Of a stretch of 64,000 nt of DNA, positions 1 through 7,821 are shown in pieces. The translations under genes were made by a program, and so were the position numbers. Under the pieces are notes generated by a model. The model was not told where the DNA came from. It did not search any database and saw only the letters and a list, made by a program, of their open reading frames with translations. Each line of letters begins with the position of its first letter. Position 1 is the stretch's first letter. The stretch is from CATQHP01 sp965205595 (GTDB taxonomy: Bacteria; Acidobacteriota; Terriglobia; Bryobacterales; UBA6623). Location: positions 186,001 to 250,000 of the forward strand of contig CBDBHI010000092.1 of assembly GCA_965205595.1 (NCBI GenBank). Reading direction: 5' to 3'.

Positions 1-1
1 T

Positions 2-1165
2 CAGATTGAAGCCGCAGTTAACTTTCTGTGGGAAGCGGAACGCCCGTATATTTATGCCGGCGGCGGAGTGATTGCTTCTGGGGCTCATGAAGAACTGCGA
101 AAGTTCTCCGAAATATTGGGCGCTCCGGTAGCTCATACCGTTATGGGGCTAGGCGCGATGCCGACCGAGCATCCGAATTTTATATCGATGCTGGGCATGC
201 ACGGTGGCTACGCGGCGAATATGGGCGTGACCGAGTGTGACGCGCTCGTCGGCCTAGGGGTTCGCTTTGACGACCGTGTCACCGGGCGTTTGGATGCGTT
301 TGCTCCCAATGCGCGCGTGCTGCACGTCGATGTGGACGAAGCGGAGATCAACAAGAACAGGCGCGCCGACCTCGGTGTCGTTGGCGACGCCAAAATCGTG
401 CTTCACATGCTGAATCAGCGACTCACGGACACGAAGTCCACACGGGCGGGCGAGAACCTCGCGGCTCGTCAGGCTTGGATGACCCATATCCACGAAATGA
501 AGGCCGAGCACCCCTTCAGCTATACGCCGGCTCTCGATGAGATCAAGCCACAGTACCTAATGGAAAAGCTTGACGAGATCTCGAAGGGCGAGGCGATCGT
601 GACCGTAGACGTCGGCCAGCACCAAATGTGGGCGGCGCAGCATATTCGCTTCAACCACCCGCGGTTATGGCAATCATCCAGCGGGTTGGGCTCGATGGGC
701 TTTGGCTTGCCGGCCGCCTTAGGCGCGGCGGTTGCGTGCCCAGACAAAACCGTGATTTGCATTGCCGGCGACGGCGGTTTCATGATGGCCCTGCCCGAGT
801 TGGGGACGATCGCCTCGAATGGATTGCCGGTGAAAATCATCATCATGAACAATGGCACACTGGGGATGGTTCGTCAGTGGCAGCAGCTGTTCTTCAACAA
901 GCGCTACAGCCAGGTGGAGATCGCCTCGTTCCCTGACGCCAAGCTGCTCGCCGCCGCGTTTGGAATTCCGGGCCGTACGGTCGACAAGCCCGCCGAGCTG
1001 GGTGACGCGCTCAACGAAGTGTTCTTGGAGCCGGGACCGTACCTGCTAAACGTGAACGTGACGCCGGATGAGTGCGTTTATCCGATGGTTCCCTCAGGTG
1101 GTGCGGTAAACGAAATGTTCTTGCAGCCGAAAGAACCAGCGACAGAGCTGGTTGCGGCCGACTAA
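2..1165 (+). CDS. ilvB: Acetolactate synthase large subunit, 3' part
   Basis: Catalytic subunit of acetohydroxyacid synthase, which makes 2-acetolactate (valine/leucine branch) or 2-aceto-2-hydroxybutyrate (isoleucine branch) with ThDP, FAD and Mg2+. The frame is open from base 2, so the gene starts before the window and its N-terminal part is missing. Visible are the central FAD-binding domain (GVRFDDRVTGRL) and the C-terminal ThDP domain, where GDGGFMMALPEL is followed about 28 residues later by NNGTLGMVRQWQ, the classic GDG-NN thiamine motif. It ends 24 bases before ilvN and is evidently co-transcribed with ilvN, ilvC and cimA. Identification is secure; only the missing start is unknown. 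Confidence 0.96.
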   Translation, partial: QIEAAVNFLWEAERPYIYAGGGVIASGAHEELRKFSEILGAPVAHTVMGLGAMPTEHPNFISMLGMHGGYAANMGVTECDALVGLGVRFDDRVTGRLDAFAPNARVLHVDVDEAEINKNRRADLGVVGDAKIVLHMLNQRLTDTKSTRAGENLAARQAWMTHIHEMKAEHPFSYTPALDEIKPQYLMEKLDEISKGEAIVTVDVGQHQMWAAQHIRFNHPRLWQSSSGLGSMGFGLPAALGAAVACPDKTVICIAGDGGFMMALPELGTIASNGLPVKIIIMNNGTLGMVRQWQQLFFNKRYSQVEIASFPDAKLLAAAFGIPGRTVDKPAELGDALNEVFLEPGPYLLNVNVTPDECVYPMVPSGGAVNEMFLQPKEPATELVAAD

Positions 1166-1189
1166 CCGAGAAGTGAAAGGGAACGAACG

Positions 1190-1738
1190 ATGCAACAACT
1201 AATCTCACTTCTCGTCGACAACCAACCCGGCGCGCTGATGCGCGTGACCGGTGTGTTGACCTCGCGCGGCTACAACATCGAGAGTCTGACCGTAGCGAAG
1301 ACGCTTGATCCGACGCTTTCGAGTATGACGATCGTCGCCAACGTTAACGACGCCGGCCGCGAGTTGCTGATCAAGCAAATCACGCGCTTGGTGAATGTAA
1401 TCAAGGCCGTCGACCTGTCCGATTCACACGCAGTTCGCCGCGAACTCGCGCTGATCAAGGTTTACGTTTCGCAAGAAAACCGAGCTGGACTGCTTAAAGA
1501 AGCTGAGGTTTTCAGGGCGCGCGTCGTGGACGCCGCGCCTAGCTCTTACACGCTCGAGGTTACTGGCTCGCCCGATAAGCTCGATGCTCTGATTTCACTA
1601 CTCCACCACTATGGACAGGTGGAAATGGTTCGCTCGGGCGCAATGGCCATGGCGCGCGCAAAGCGGAATAAACTGCCGCTCCCGAAGTTCGGTGATGTCG
1701 ATATCTCCGAGCCGGCCAAAGAGACGGTGGGGGCCTAA
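1190..1738 (+). CDS. ilvN: Acetolactate synthase small (regulatory) subunit
   Basis: Regulatory subunit that binds IlvB, raises its activity and confers valine feedback inhibition. The 182-residue protein has an N-terminal ACT domain (LISLLVDNQPGALMRVTGVL at residues 4-23) and a C-terminal half typical of IlvN/IlvH (EVTGSPDKLDALISLL). The length is normal for the family, slightly long at the C-terminus. The ATG is preceded by AAAGGGA at proper spacing, 24 bases after the ilvB stop, so it belongs to the same operon. Together with IlvB it feeds IlvC, encoded 55 bases downstream. Confidence 0.95.
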   Translation: MQQLISLLVDNQPGALMRVTGVLTSRGYNIESLTVAKTLDPTLSSMTIVANVNDAGRELLIKQITRLVNVIKAVDLSDSHAVRRELALIKVYVSQENRAGLLKEAEVFRARVVDAAPSSYTLEVTGSPDKLDALISLLHHYGQVEMVRSGAMAMARAKRNKLPLPKFGDVDISEPAKETVGA

Positions 1739-1793
1739 ACTCTGCCCGCTAGCGGCCCACGAACGGATTTCTGAAAGGACTTAACGAAAGAAA

Positions 1794-2819
1794 ATGCCAG
1801 CAACTATCTACTACGAACAAGACGGAAACCTTGACCTGTTGAAGGGCAAGAAAATTGCGGTTATCGGCTATGGCAGCCAAGGCCATGCCCATGCGTTGAA
1901 TTTGAAAGAAAGCGGCCTCGACGTCGTTGTCGGCCTCTACGAAGGATCGAAATCTTGGCCCAAGGCCGAGGCAGCGGGTCTCGAAGTGATGACCGTCGCC
2001 GATGCGGTAAAAGCGGCCCAGGTCTCGATGATTCTGCTGCCCGATCACATCCAGCCCGATCTTTACAAAACTGAGATCGAGCCCAATTTAGATGCGGGCG
2101 ACACGCTGATGTTCGCGCACGGTTTTGCGATTCACTGGAATGAGATCGCACCTCCGGCCAACGTTGACGTTTCGATGATCGCGCCCAAGGCTCCCGGTCA
2201 TCGTGTCCGTGAGTTGTTTGTCGAGGGCGTCGGCGTACCCGGCCTCGTTGCCGTCGCGCAAGACGTTTCGGGCCAGGCGAGAGAGCAGGCGCTGGCCTAT
2301 GCGCTCGGCTTAGGTTGCTTAAAGGCCGGGGTGATCGGTACCACGTTTAAAGAGGAAACCGAGAGCGACCTCTTTGGCGAGCAGGCCGTGCTTTGCGGCG
2401 GAACCGCCGAGTTGGTACGCGCCGGCTTCCAGACACTCGTTGACGCCGGCTATCAGCCGGAGATTGCGTACTTCGAGTGCCTCCACGAGCTGAAGCTCAT
2501 CGTCGACTTGATGTATGAGGGCGGGCTGAGCTACATGCGCTACTCCGTCTCCGACACAGCCGAATACGGCGATTACACGCGTGGTCCGCGCGTCGTAGAC
2601 GACAGGGTGCGCGAGAGCATGAAGCAAGTTCTGGCTGAAATTCAGTCTGGGCAATTTGCCAAGGAGTGGATGGCCGAGAACCGTGCCGGACGCCAAGGTT
2701 TCTTGAACACCCGCAAGGCTCAAGAATCACAACTCATCGAGGAAGTCGGCGGTGGATTGCGCGCCATGATGCCATTCCTCAAGAAAGAAAAACCCGAATC
2801 GACGCCCATGGCTTCGTAG
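1794..2819 (+). CDS. ilvC: Ketol-acid reductoisomerase
   Basis: Isomerises and reduces 2-acetolactate or 2-aceto-2-hydroxybutyrate to the 2,3-dihydroxy acids. At 341 residues it is a short class I enzyme. The N-terminal Rossmann motif is IAVIGYGSQGHAHALNLKES (residues 22-41), followed by the cofactor loop VVVGLYEGSKSWPKAEAAG, where many homologues have Arg rather than Tyr after GL. The C-terminal knotted domain holds the Mg2+ ligands (KEETESDLFGEQAVLCGG; ECLHELKLIVDLMYEGG). A GAAAGGA ribosome site lies upstream of the ATG. It is third in the ilvB-ilvN-ilvC-cimA series. The Tyr substitution could bear on NADPH/NADH preference, but that is inference. Confidence 0.97.
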   Translation: MPATIYYEQDGNLDLLKGKKIAVIGYGSQGHAHALNLKESGLDVVVGLYEGSKSWPKAEAAGLEVMTVADAVKAAQVSMILLPDHIQPDLYKTEIEPNLDAGDTLMFAHGFAIHWNEIAPPANVDVSMIAPKAPGHRVRELFVEGVGVPGLVAVAQDVSGQAREQALAYALGLGCLKAGVIGTTFKEETESDLFGEQAVLCGGTAELVRAGFQTLVDAGYQPEIAYFECLHELKLIVDLMYEGGLSYMRYSVSDTAEYGDYTRGPRVVDDRVRESMKQVLAEIQSGQFAKEWMAENRAGRQGFLNTRKAQESQLIEEVGGGLRAMMPFLKKEKPESTPMAS

Positions 2820-2890
2820 GCGGGCGTTTTCGCGGGCGCGGGAAACCGCGTCCGCAATTTCAGCCGAACAACGAGCAAAGGACGAGAACA

Positions 2891-4504
2891 ATGCGAGTAT
2901 TCGTTTACGACACGACACTGCGCGACGGCACCCAGGGCGAGAACGTTTCGTTCTCGGTCAACGACAAGCTGTCAATTGCCAGGAAGCTAGACGATCTCGG
3001 TATTGACTACATTGAGGGCGGCTGGCCAGGATCGAATCCGCGCGATGAAGATTTTTTTGAGCGCGCAAAGTCCGAACTCAATCTCAAGCACGCGCGGCTG
3101 GCGGCGTTCGGTTCAACACGACACGTAGCGAACAAGCCTGAGGACGACGATAACGTCCGAAAGCTGGTCGGTTCCGAGACGCCCGTCGTCACGATTTTCG
3201 GCAAGAGCTGGAGCCTGCATACCGAGCGCGCGCTACGTGTCACCGAAGAGCAAAACCAGGAGATGATCTCGTCGACCGTCGGCTATCTCAAATCGATGGG
3301 ACGCGAGGTAATCTACGATGCCGAGCACTTCTTCGACGGCTATGAGTCGAATCGCGATTTCGCCATGCGCACCCTTGAAGCCGCGCAGAAAGCGGGCGCC
3401 GATGCCCTCGTGTTATGCGACACGAATGGCGGTACGCTTACCGCCCGCCTGGCGGAAATCGTTGCAGACGTCCGGAAGAACTTCGATGGCGTGGTGGGCA
3501 TCCACACCCATAACGACTCAGAATTAGCGGTTGCGAACGCCGTGACCGCGGTCGAACTCGGCGCGACTCACGTGCAGGGCACCATGAACGGCTACGGCGA
3601 ACGCTGTGGCAATTGCAACCTATTCCCGGTCCTCTGCAACCTCGAACTCAAACTGGGCCACACGACAATCGGCCGCGAGAACGTTGCGAACTTGACCGGC
3701 TTCGCAAATTACATCGCCGACATGGCGAACCTACAGCTCGCCAACGGCGCCGCATTCGTGGGCAAGAGCGCGTTTGCACACAAGGGCGGCATTCACGTCA
3801 GCGCGGTGCTTCGCGATGCTTCGACCTACGAGCACGTCGAGCCCGAAACTGTCGGCAACGAGCGACGGGTACTGGTGAGCGATCTCTCAGGCCGCAGCAA
3901 CATCACCTTCAAATTGGAAGAAAAAGGCTGGGGCGAAAAGCTCGACGCCGAAGCTCGCAAACGGGTCTTGGCCCAAATCAAACAGATGGAATTCGAGGGA
4001 TACGAACTCGAGTCGGCCGACGGTTCGTTCGAACTGCTGATCCGCCAGGCGCTGGCCCCCGACAAGTATTTCTTCAAGCTAGTTCGCATGGATATGGCCA
4101 CCAAGAAGGTTGGCCAAGACCGCTCTGAGTGCACGGTGACGATGACGATTGATACCCCGGCCGGAGCGCGGCAAGCGGACGTTACCGCGTCCGGTCCGTT
4201 TGATTCTACGGCAGGTGCGCTGCGTCGCTGCCTGGGACAGGTCTACCCCGCCATTGAGGACATTCGGCTGGTCGACTACAAAGTCCGGGTATTGGAACCC
4301 GGCAAAGGGACAGCCGCCAAAGTGCGCGTGCTCATCAATTGGACCGATCACAAGACCAACTGGACAACGGTAGGAGTATCCGACGACGTCCTCGAAGCGA
4401 GCTGGAACGCGCTCTGCGACTCCATTCGGTTGGAGTTGCTGCGAAGTGAAGACTCCGCCGCCGGCGTGACCGTGAGCCAAGCCGCCGACCAGACAAATGC
4501 CTAG
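2891..4504 (+). CDS. cimA: (R)-citramalate synthase
   Basis: Condenses pyruvate and acetyl-CoA to (R)-citramalate, the first step of threonine-independent 2-oxobutyrate and isoleucine synthesis. The 537-residue protein has the isopropylmalate-synthase-type TIM barrel (YDTTLRDGTQGENVSFSVND near the start, metal-site HTHNDSELAVANA near residue 205, GYGERCGNCNL) and a C-terminal allosteric domain (residues about 390-525). Length and the start MRVFVYDTTLRDGTQG match the long-form bacterial citramalate synthases rather than LeuA or homocitrate synthase. The open frame extends upstream to 2666 inside ilvC, but ATG 2891 has an AAAGGA site and starts the conserved barrel. Its position behind ilvBNC supports a role in isoleucine synthesis. 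Confidence 0.92.
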   Translation: MRVFVYDTTLRDGTQGENVSFSVNDKLSIARKLDDLGIDYIEGGWPGSNPRDEDFFERAKSELNLKHARLAAFGSTRHVANKPEDDDNVRKLVGSETPVVTIFGKSWSLHTERALRVTEEQNQEMISSTVGYLKSMGREVIYDAEHFFDGYESNRDFAMRTLEAAQKAGADALVLCDTNGGTLTARLAEIVADVRKNFDGVVGIHTHNDSELAVANAVTAVELGATHVQGTMNGYGERCGNCNLFPVLCNLELKLGHTTIGRENVANLTGFANYIADMANLQLANGAAFVGKSAFAHKGGIHVSAVLRDASTYEHVEPETVGNERRVLVSDLSGRSNITFKLEEKGWGEKLDAEARKRVLAQIKQMEFEGYELESADGSFELLIRQALAPDKYFFKLVRMDMATKKVGQDRSECTVTMTIDTPAGARQADVTASGPFDSTAGALRRCLGQVYPAIEDIRLVDYKVRVLEPGKGTAAKVRVLINWTDHKTNWTTVGVSDDVLEASWNALCDSIRLELLRSEDSAAGVTVSQAADQTNA

Positions 4505-4575
4505 GAATCGGGGCGCAAGATGCCTTGCGCTAACTGCGGCGCCGCGAGAACCAGCACCAAGCGCATCTCAGTCTC

Positions 4576-4604
4576 TTGAGACAGGCCCCCTCGTTCTCTA
4601 TATC
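4576..4604 (+). promoter_or_regulatory. Sigma-70-like promoter for the DUF6152 gene
   Basis: TTGAGA (4576-4581), a 17-base spacer and TATATC (4599-4604) lie 39 bases before the ATG at 4643; an AGGAGGG ribosome site occupies 4627-4633. The arrangement gives this gene its own transcript after the ilv operon. Confidence 0.6.
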
Positions 4605-4642
4605 ATGTAGGCAGTAAGACCCAGCTAGGAGGGCAATCAAAG

Positions 4643-5074
4643 ATGCTGCGTCGGATTACAATTTTCACGTTCTTGCTTGCGTTCGTCTCGACGGCGCCGT
4701 TCGCGGACGCTCACCACGCCTTCTCTGCTGAGTTCGACGCCAATAAGCCCATTGCGCTTACCGGAAAAGTCGTGCAGGTCGACTGGATCAATCCCCACGC
4801 CTGGGTTCACGTCCAGGCGAAGGACGTGACCTGGGAACTCGAGGCCGGCACTCCAAACACCCTGATCCGCCGAGGGCTCACCAAGAAATTGCTGCTACCC
4901 GGCACCGAAGTGACGGTTCGCGGCTACCAAAGCAAAGACGCCCGATGCGACCCGAACTGCAAGGGTAGCGGACGCGACATCACCTTCCCCGACGGCCGCC
5001 AGCTATTTATGGGCTCTTCCGGAACAGGTGCTCCCGACGACGGCGCGGACCCCAGAGAGCGCAAGAGACGGTAG
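4643..5074 (+). CDS. Exported DUF6152-family protein
   Basis: A 143-residue protein of unknown function. Residues 1-23 form a signal peptide (basic MLRR, hydrophobic core, cleavage expected after FADA), followed by the family hallmark HHAFSAEFDANKPI and a small beta-rich domain (LTGKVVQVDWINPHAWVHV). This pattern matches DUF6152, an OB-fold-like periplasmic family common in Acidobacteria and Proteobacteria. The C-terminus has a Cys pair (CDPNC) and a charged tail. A near-perfect AGGAGGG ribosome site lies nine bases upstream. It stands alone after the ilv operon and is followed within five bases by a dispersed palindrome. No enzymatic role can be assigned. Confidence 0.8.
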   Translation: MLRRITIFTFLLAFVSTAPFADAHHAFSAEFDANKPIALTGKVVQVDWINPHAWVHVQAKDVTWELEAGTPNTLIRRGLTKKLLLPGTEVTVRGYQSKDARCDPNCKGSGRDITFPDGRQLFMGSSGTGAPDDGADPRERKRR

Positions 5075-5078
5075 CGCC

Positions 5079-5116
5079 AGCCCGCGTTTCTCACCACGTG
5101 GCGGAAAATGCGCGCT
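5079..5116. repeat. Dispersed palindrome family P, copy 1
   Basis: Imperfect 38-bp palindrome with left arm AGCCCGCGTTTCTCACC, centre ACGTGG and a decayed right arm. Related copies lie at 20950, 30319 (partial), 32894 and 46591, with a doubtful one at 54642. It sits just after the DUF6152 stop codon. Confidence 0.8.
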
Positions 5117-5124
5117 ATCTATTG

Positions 5125-5198
5125 GACCTTCGGGCGGGGACTGGCACATGCGATCTCGTAATCTCTCCACCTTGACGAACCCTCGTGTTGCCTGTCCC
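5125..5198 (+). repeat. REPIN-like dispersed repeat family R, copy 1
   Basis: A 74-bp unit beginning GACCTTCGGGCGGGGACTGG and ending GTGTTGCCTGTCCC. The two ends are inverted relatives of each other (GGGGACTGGCAC against GGGACAGGCAAC), as expected for a REP doublet. Near-identical copies lie at 12225 and 38701, and one in reverse orientation at 53761. Confidence 0.8.
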
Positions 5199-5208
5199 AT
5201 ACCCATGA

Positions 5209-5334
5209 TCCTTCAAGCTGCCCGCCAAGCTACCGGTTGGACGAAACCTTTCGCTGAACCGAGCCGCGCCGCCTCGCGGTGCGGTCCTCACTACGACCCG
5301 GTGCAACGTACCGCGCGGAGGGGTACTCTTCCAA
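5209..5334. repeat. Dispersed hairpin family H, degenerate copy
   Basis: Shares the blocks CTTCAAGCTGCC, GGTTGGA and ACCGAGCCGCGCCGCC with the long hairpin at 38428-38559. The left arm is well kept, the right arm is decayed although it still ends in CTTCCAA. It lies directly after copies of repeat families P and R. Confidence 0.6.
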
Positions 5335-5381
5335 TCCGTCGAGCGCATCGAACTAGTGGCGCACCAGTCGCGCTCGAGCTA

Positions 5382-5803
5382 TTAACGCAGGCGCCAGAGA
5401 TCAAGCGAATGCCGCCCACCCGGTTTCGGGTGGCTAAACTCGAGCGTCGCCTGCGGACTTCGGGAATGCACCTCATCGCGAGAGTGATAATTCGTCACGG
5501 TGAGATAGTAAACGCGAGCAAAGTCGCGCATATCGATAGTGCCGTCGGGTACCCGCTGATAGTGCGATCGCCACACTTCAATTTGAGCGGCCGGCAACAA
5601 CGGTTCGGTTCGAGATTGTTCGATCCACCAGGCCTCGCGGACTTCAATTCCAGGGCGCCCGTTGACGTAAGCAAAGGCGGCGTCCGCCGGGGTGCCCCAA
5701 ATCGGATCGGTCAGCAGTAGCAGCCGACCCTCCCAGCCGGCGGAATCGAGATGACCGAATGCCTCGGCCAGCCCCCAGCCCGCGTTGGGACTATCAGAAA
5801 AAC
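5382..5803 (-). pseudogene. C-terminal fragment of a membrane glycosyltransferase (GT39/ArnT-like)
   Basis: The minus strand from 5803 to a TAA at 5382 reads as a continuous protein end of about 140 residues, beginning NAGWGLAEAFGHLDSAGWEG, then LLLLTDPIWGTPADAAFAYV, VREAWWIEQ and RDFARVYYLTVTNYH. Hydrophilic C-terminal domains of this kind (TDPxWGxPADA...EAWW) follow the transmembrane part of GT-C dolichyl-phosphate-mannose-type glycosyltransferases. That assignment is from memory of the family and is moderate. The 5' part is gone: the frame is cut exactly at the left inverted repeat of the IS1595 element, and no continuation is visible on its far side, so the gene is dead. Confidence 0.6.
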
Positions 5804-5845
5804 GTAATTATCTACTTGACGCAAGGCTAGATGGGGTGATAGTCT
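5804..5845 (+). promoter_or_regulatory. Left inverted repeat of the IS1595 element with inward promoter
   Basis: The repeat (5804-5826) contains TTGACG (5816-5821), followed after 18 bases by TAGTCT (5840-5845). Transcription would begin at about 5852, practically on the passenger ATG at 5853, so the passenger mRNA may be leaderless. Confidence 0.5.
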
Positions 5846-5852
5846 TGCGAAC

Positions 5853-6728
5853 ATGTCATTCTTTGACTGGCTGTCCTATTGGAAGTTGGCGATTGAAAAG
5901 TCTGTTGAATCTACTTGGTCAATTGCAGCGGACAAGCCTTTGCTTGCTTTCGTCTTTGTCGCAATTATTTATGTTGCCACAGCATTTCGGGAGGGAGGCA
6001 TGAAAGAACTAAAACGAACTTCCCTGGATGCTTGGAAGAGAACTGGAAAGTACATTCTCTTAGCGGCGGCGGCAGTCTTTGTATGGGTGTTATTTCTTGT
6101 AACTCCAGCCAGGATCAGCACCGAAGAGAAAAAGCAAAACTCCATGTTGATGTCTGATCTATCCACGTTGAGGGGGGATCTAGTAAACGCCAATACTGAG
6201 ATTGATCGCTTGAGGGCACTTACGCCCCCGGTTGTGAAGATAGAGTCCAAGTCCAGAGTTGATTTTGATGAAGAGGTAGGACGATTTAGGCTAGAAGTGT
6301 TCAATTCTGGACTTGTTGACTTGAAAGATATAAGAATTAGAACACACTGTATCATTGCAAGCTACGCTGATGGACTTGTGCTAAAACTTCCAAATAGTAT
6401 AAGCCTCAAAGAGTATCTAATCTCTAGCCTTCCTAGTGAGAAACGGGAGTCGTTTACTGTCGATTGCAGTAATGTATTACGCCAGATGAATACCGTGATT
6501 ACTGATCCAAGCGGACCAGGAGGGACAAGGGTAATGCGAGTTGTCCTCCAATACTCCAGGGTTGTGGACGGAGCCAATTTCTGGATGCAGAGATTCTACT
6601 TAATAAGTGAGCCTGGAACAACTTTGTTTGATGAGCGGATGTGGGGTCTAAACATCAAAGGATCAATTCCAATGGATGCTATACGACGACGCTTCGGCGG
6701 TGAAGATCAAAAATCTGGGCGACCCTAG
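5853..6728 (+). CDS. Passenger membrane protein of the IS1595 element
   Basis: A 291-residue protein of unknown function, inside the element because both inverted repeats lie outside it. Two transmembrane segments (about residues 28-47 and 66-86) are followed by a heptad-like coiled-coil region (about 90-120: EEKKQNSMLMSDLSTLRGDL) and a C-terminal domain of alternating hydrophobic strands (VGRFRLEVFNSGLVDLKDIR and beyond). The order resembles small sensor or effector proteins with a membrane hairpin, coiled coil and beta domain. The region is markedly A+T-rich for this genome. It ends six bases before the convergent transposase stop. No family was recognised; it could be host cargo picked up by the element. 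Confidence 0.7.
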   Translation: MSFFDWLSYWKLAIEKSVESTWSIAADKPLLAFVFVAIIYVATAFREGGMKELKRTSLDAWKRTGKYILLAAAAVFVWVLFLVTPARISTEEKKQNSMLMSDLSTLRGDLVNANTEIDRLRALTPPVVKIESKSRVDFDEEVGRFRLEVFNSGLVDLKDIRIRTHCIIASYADGLVLKLPNSISLKEYLISSLPSEKRESFTVDCSNVLRQMNTVITDPSGPGGTRVMRVVLQYSRVVDGANFWMQRFYLISEPGTTLFDERMWGLNIKGSIPMDAIRRRFGGEDQKSGRP

Positions 6729-6734
6729 AGTGTG

Positions 6735-7625
6735 TTATGCAACCAAGTCATCATACTTCAGAGATTCAGATCCAATCAACCGCAGCAGTGTATCCCGGAA
6801 CAGATATGGGTTATCACGATTGTCAAACCGGAACTCAAACTCGTCTAGGTACGCTGGAAGGTGCTTGGTGCTGACTTGATGGTAAGCGCCTACAATCGAC
6901 CGCTTGAAGAGCGAGAAGGCCCCTTCAATGCTATTCGTATGGACATCACCACGGACATACTCGTCAGCCGAATGGTTCACCGTTTCGTGTTGTGTCTTCT
7001 CGTCAGCAATGCCCTTGTAGGCTGGAAAGTCATCAGTGAACACCCGTTTAGCATCTGGGGCAGTATCCTCAATAAATTTGTGAAGTGTCTTTCGGTCCCT
7101 TCTCTTTTCAACCCTCAGCCGGATAGAGCCGCCACGCTCAATAGCACCAAGTACCATATCTTTGTTGTCGCGGTACCCTCGTCCCCTACCTCTGATCTTT
7201 CCGCCAACAAATGTCTCGTCAACTTCAACAGTGTCGTCAAGAGGTTTGGTATCAGCATCCTTCAGTGCTGCTCGAATACGGTGGCAGAGGTACCACGCGG
7301 TCTTGTAGGCGACCTTCAACGTTCTTTTCAACTGGTTAGCCGAAACCCCTTTGCGTGCCTCACACATCAAATAGACAGCGGCGAACCACTTACGCAGTGG
7401 CAAGTGGGAGTCATGGAAAATTGTTCCTGCCTTGACGGAGAACTGGTAGCGGCATGAATCACAATCGTATTGGGCACGTTTTACAATCCGTGAAATCTTA
7501 TCAGAGTCACAACGGGGACAGTGGACGCCATCCGGCCAGCGGAGACCTTCTAAATACTCCAAGCACTTTTCCTCGGAGTGGAAGCGGTCCATCAAAGTCA
7601 TTAAGTCGATATTGGCAGTGCTCAT
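6735..7625 (-). CDS. IS1595-family (ISXO2-like) transposase
   Basis: A 296-residue transposase. The N-terminal zinc ribbon is CPRC...CDSC (residues about 37-58); the ISXO2-type DDE/N catalytic domain follows, with VEVDETFVGGK, then VFTDDFPAYKG and HTNSIEGAFSLFKR. Length and motifs are complete, so the enzyme looks intact. A promoter in the right inverted repeat (TTGACA, 17 bases, TACACT on the minus strand, 7809-7781) would transcribe it with a leader of about 150 bases that is antisense to the 50-codon ORF at 7630-7782. The two start codons are only four bases apart and divergent. Confidence 0.93.
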   Translation of the reverse strand: MSTANIDLMTLMDRFHSEEKCLEYLEGLRWPDGVHCPRCDSDKISRIVKRAQYDCDSCRYQFSVKAGTIFHDSHLPLRKWFAAVYLMCEARKGVSANQLKRTLKVAYKTAWYLCHRIRAALKDADTKPLDDTVEVDETFVGGKIRGRGRGYRDNKDMVLGAIERGGSIRLRVEKRRDRKTLHKFIEDTAPDAKRVFTDDFPAYKGIADEKTQHETVNHSADEYVRGDVHTNSIEGAFSLFKRSIVGAYHQVSTKHLPAYLDEFEFRFDNRDNPYLFRDTLLRLIGSESLKYDDLVA

Positions 7626-7629
7626 AGTT

Positions 7630-7782
7630 ATGCCTAGAAAGAAACCAGCGAAGGATCTGACAACGGAAGAAGCCCTGAAAAGGATCTTCCCGAAGAAGGC
7701 GCGTGAGGAGCTTCACAGAGTAGCTCATGAGAAGGACTCGAAAGAACTGAAAGAAAAGAAGTTAACCAACTCACAAGACTAG
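7630..7782 (+). CDS. Small charged ORF of the IS1595 element
   Basis: A 50-residue, highly charged protein (MPRKKPAKDLTTEEALKRIF at the start, then a lysine/glutamate-rich helix) starting four bases from the divergent transposase ATG. Small proteins with an 'LTxxEAxxRxFPK' segment next to IS1595 transposases are, to my recollection, recurrent, which supports it being real. It could be an accessory or regulatory product of the element. Its coding strand is the complement of the presumed transposase mRNA leader, so sense-antisense control is possible. Confidence 0.5.
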   Translation: MPRKKPAKDLTTEEALKRIFPKKAREELHRVAHEKDSKELKEKKLTNSQD

Positions 7783-7821
7783 TGTACTACAATGATGACC
7801 TTGTGTCAAGTATATGATTAC
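7781..7821 (-). promoter_or_regulatory. Right inverted repeat of the IS1595 element with inward promoter
   Basis: On the minus strand the repeat (7799-7821) contains TTGACA (7809-7804), a 17-base spacer and TACACT (7786-7781), pointing toward the transposase gene. Confidence 0.55.

Larger units (their letters stand above)
5804..7821. mobile_element. IS1595-family element with passenger gene
   Basis: A 2018-bp element bounded by 23-bp inverted repeats at 5804-5826 and 7799-7821 with three mismatches (shared core TACTTGAC, one variable base, CAAGG). It contains three ORFs: a 291-residue membrane protein (plus), the IS1595 transposase (minus) and a 50-codon ORF (plus). Its interior is visibly more A+T-rich than the surroundings, consistent with recent transfer. 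No 8-bp target duplication is visible (AGAAAAAC left, GTGAAAAT right). The left flank is a truncated glycosyltransferase and the right flank a truncated IS630, so DNA next to the element has been lost or rearranged. Confidence 0.8.

Noticed and set aside
2666..2890. N-terminal extension of citramalate synthase
   Set aside because: It lies mostly within ilvC coding sequence; ATG 2891 has a ribosome site and begins the conserved barrel.
5028..5720. 230-codon plus-strand ORF after the DUF6152 gene
   Set aside because: It runs through three unrelated dispersed repeats (P, R, H) and then antisense to a recognisable glycosyltransferase fragment.
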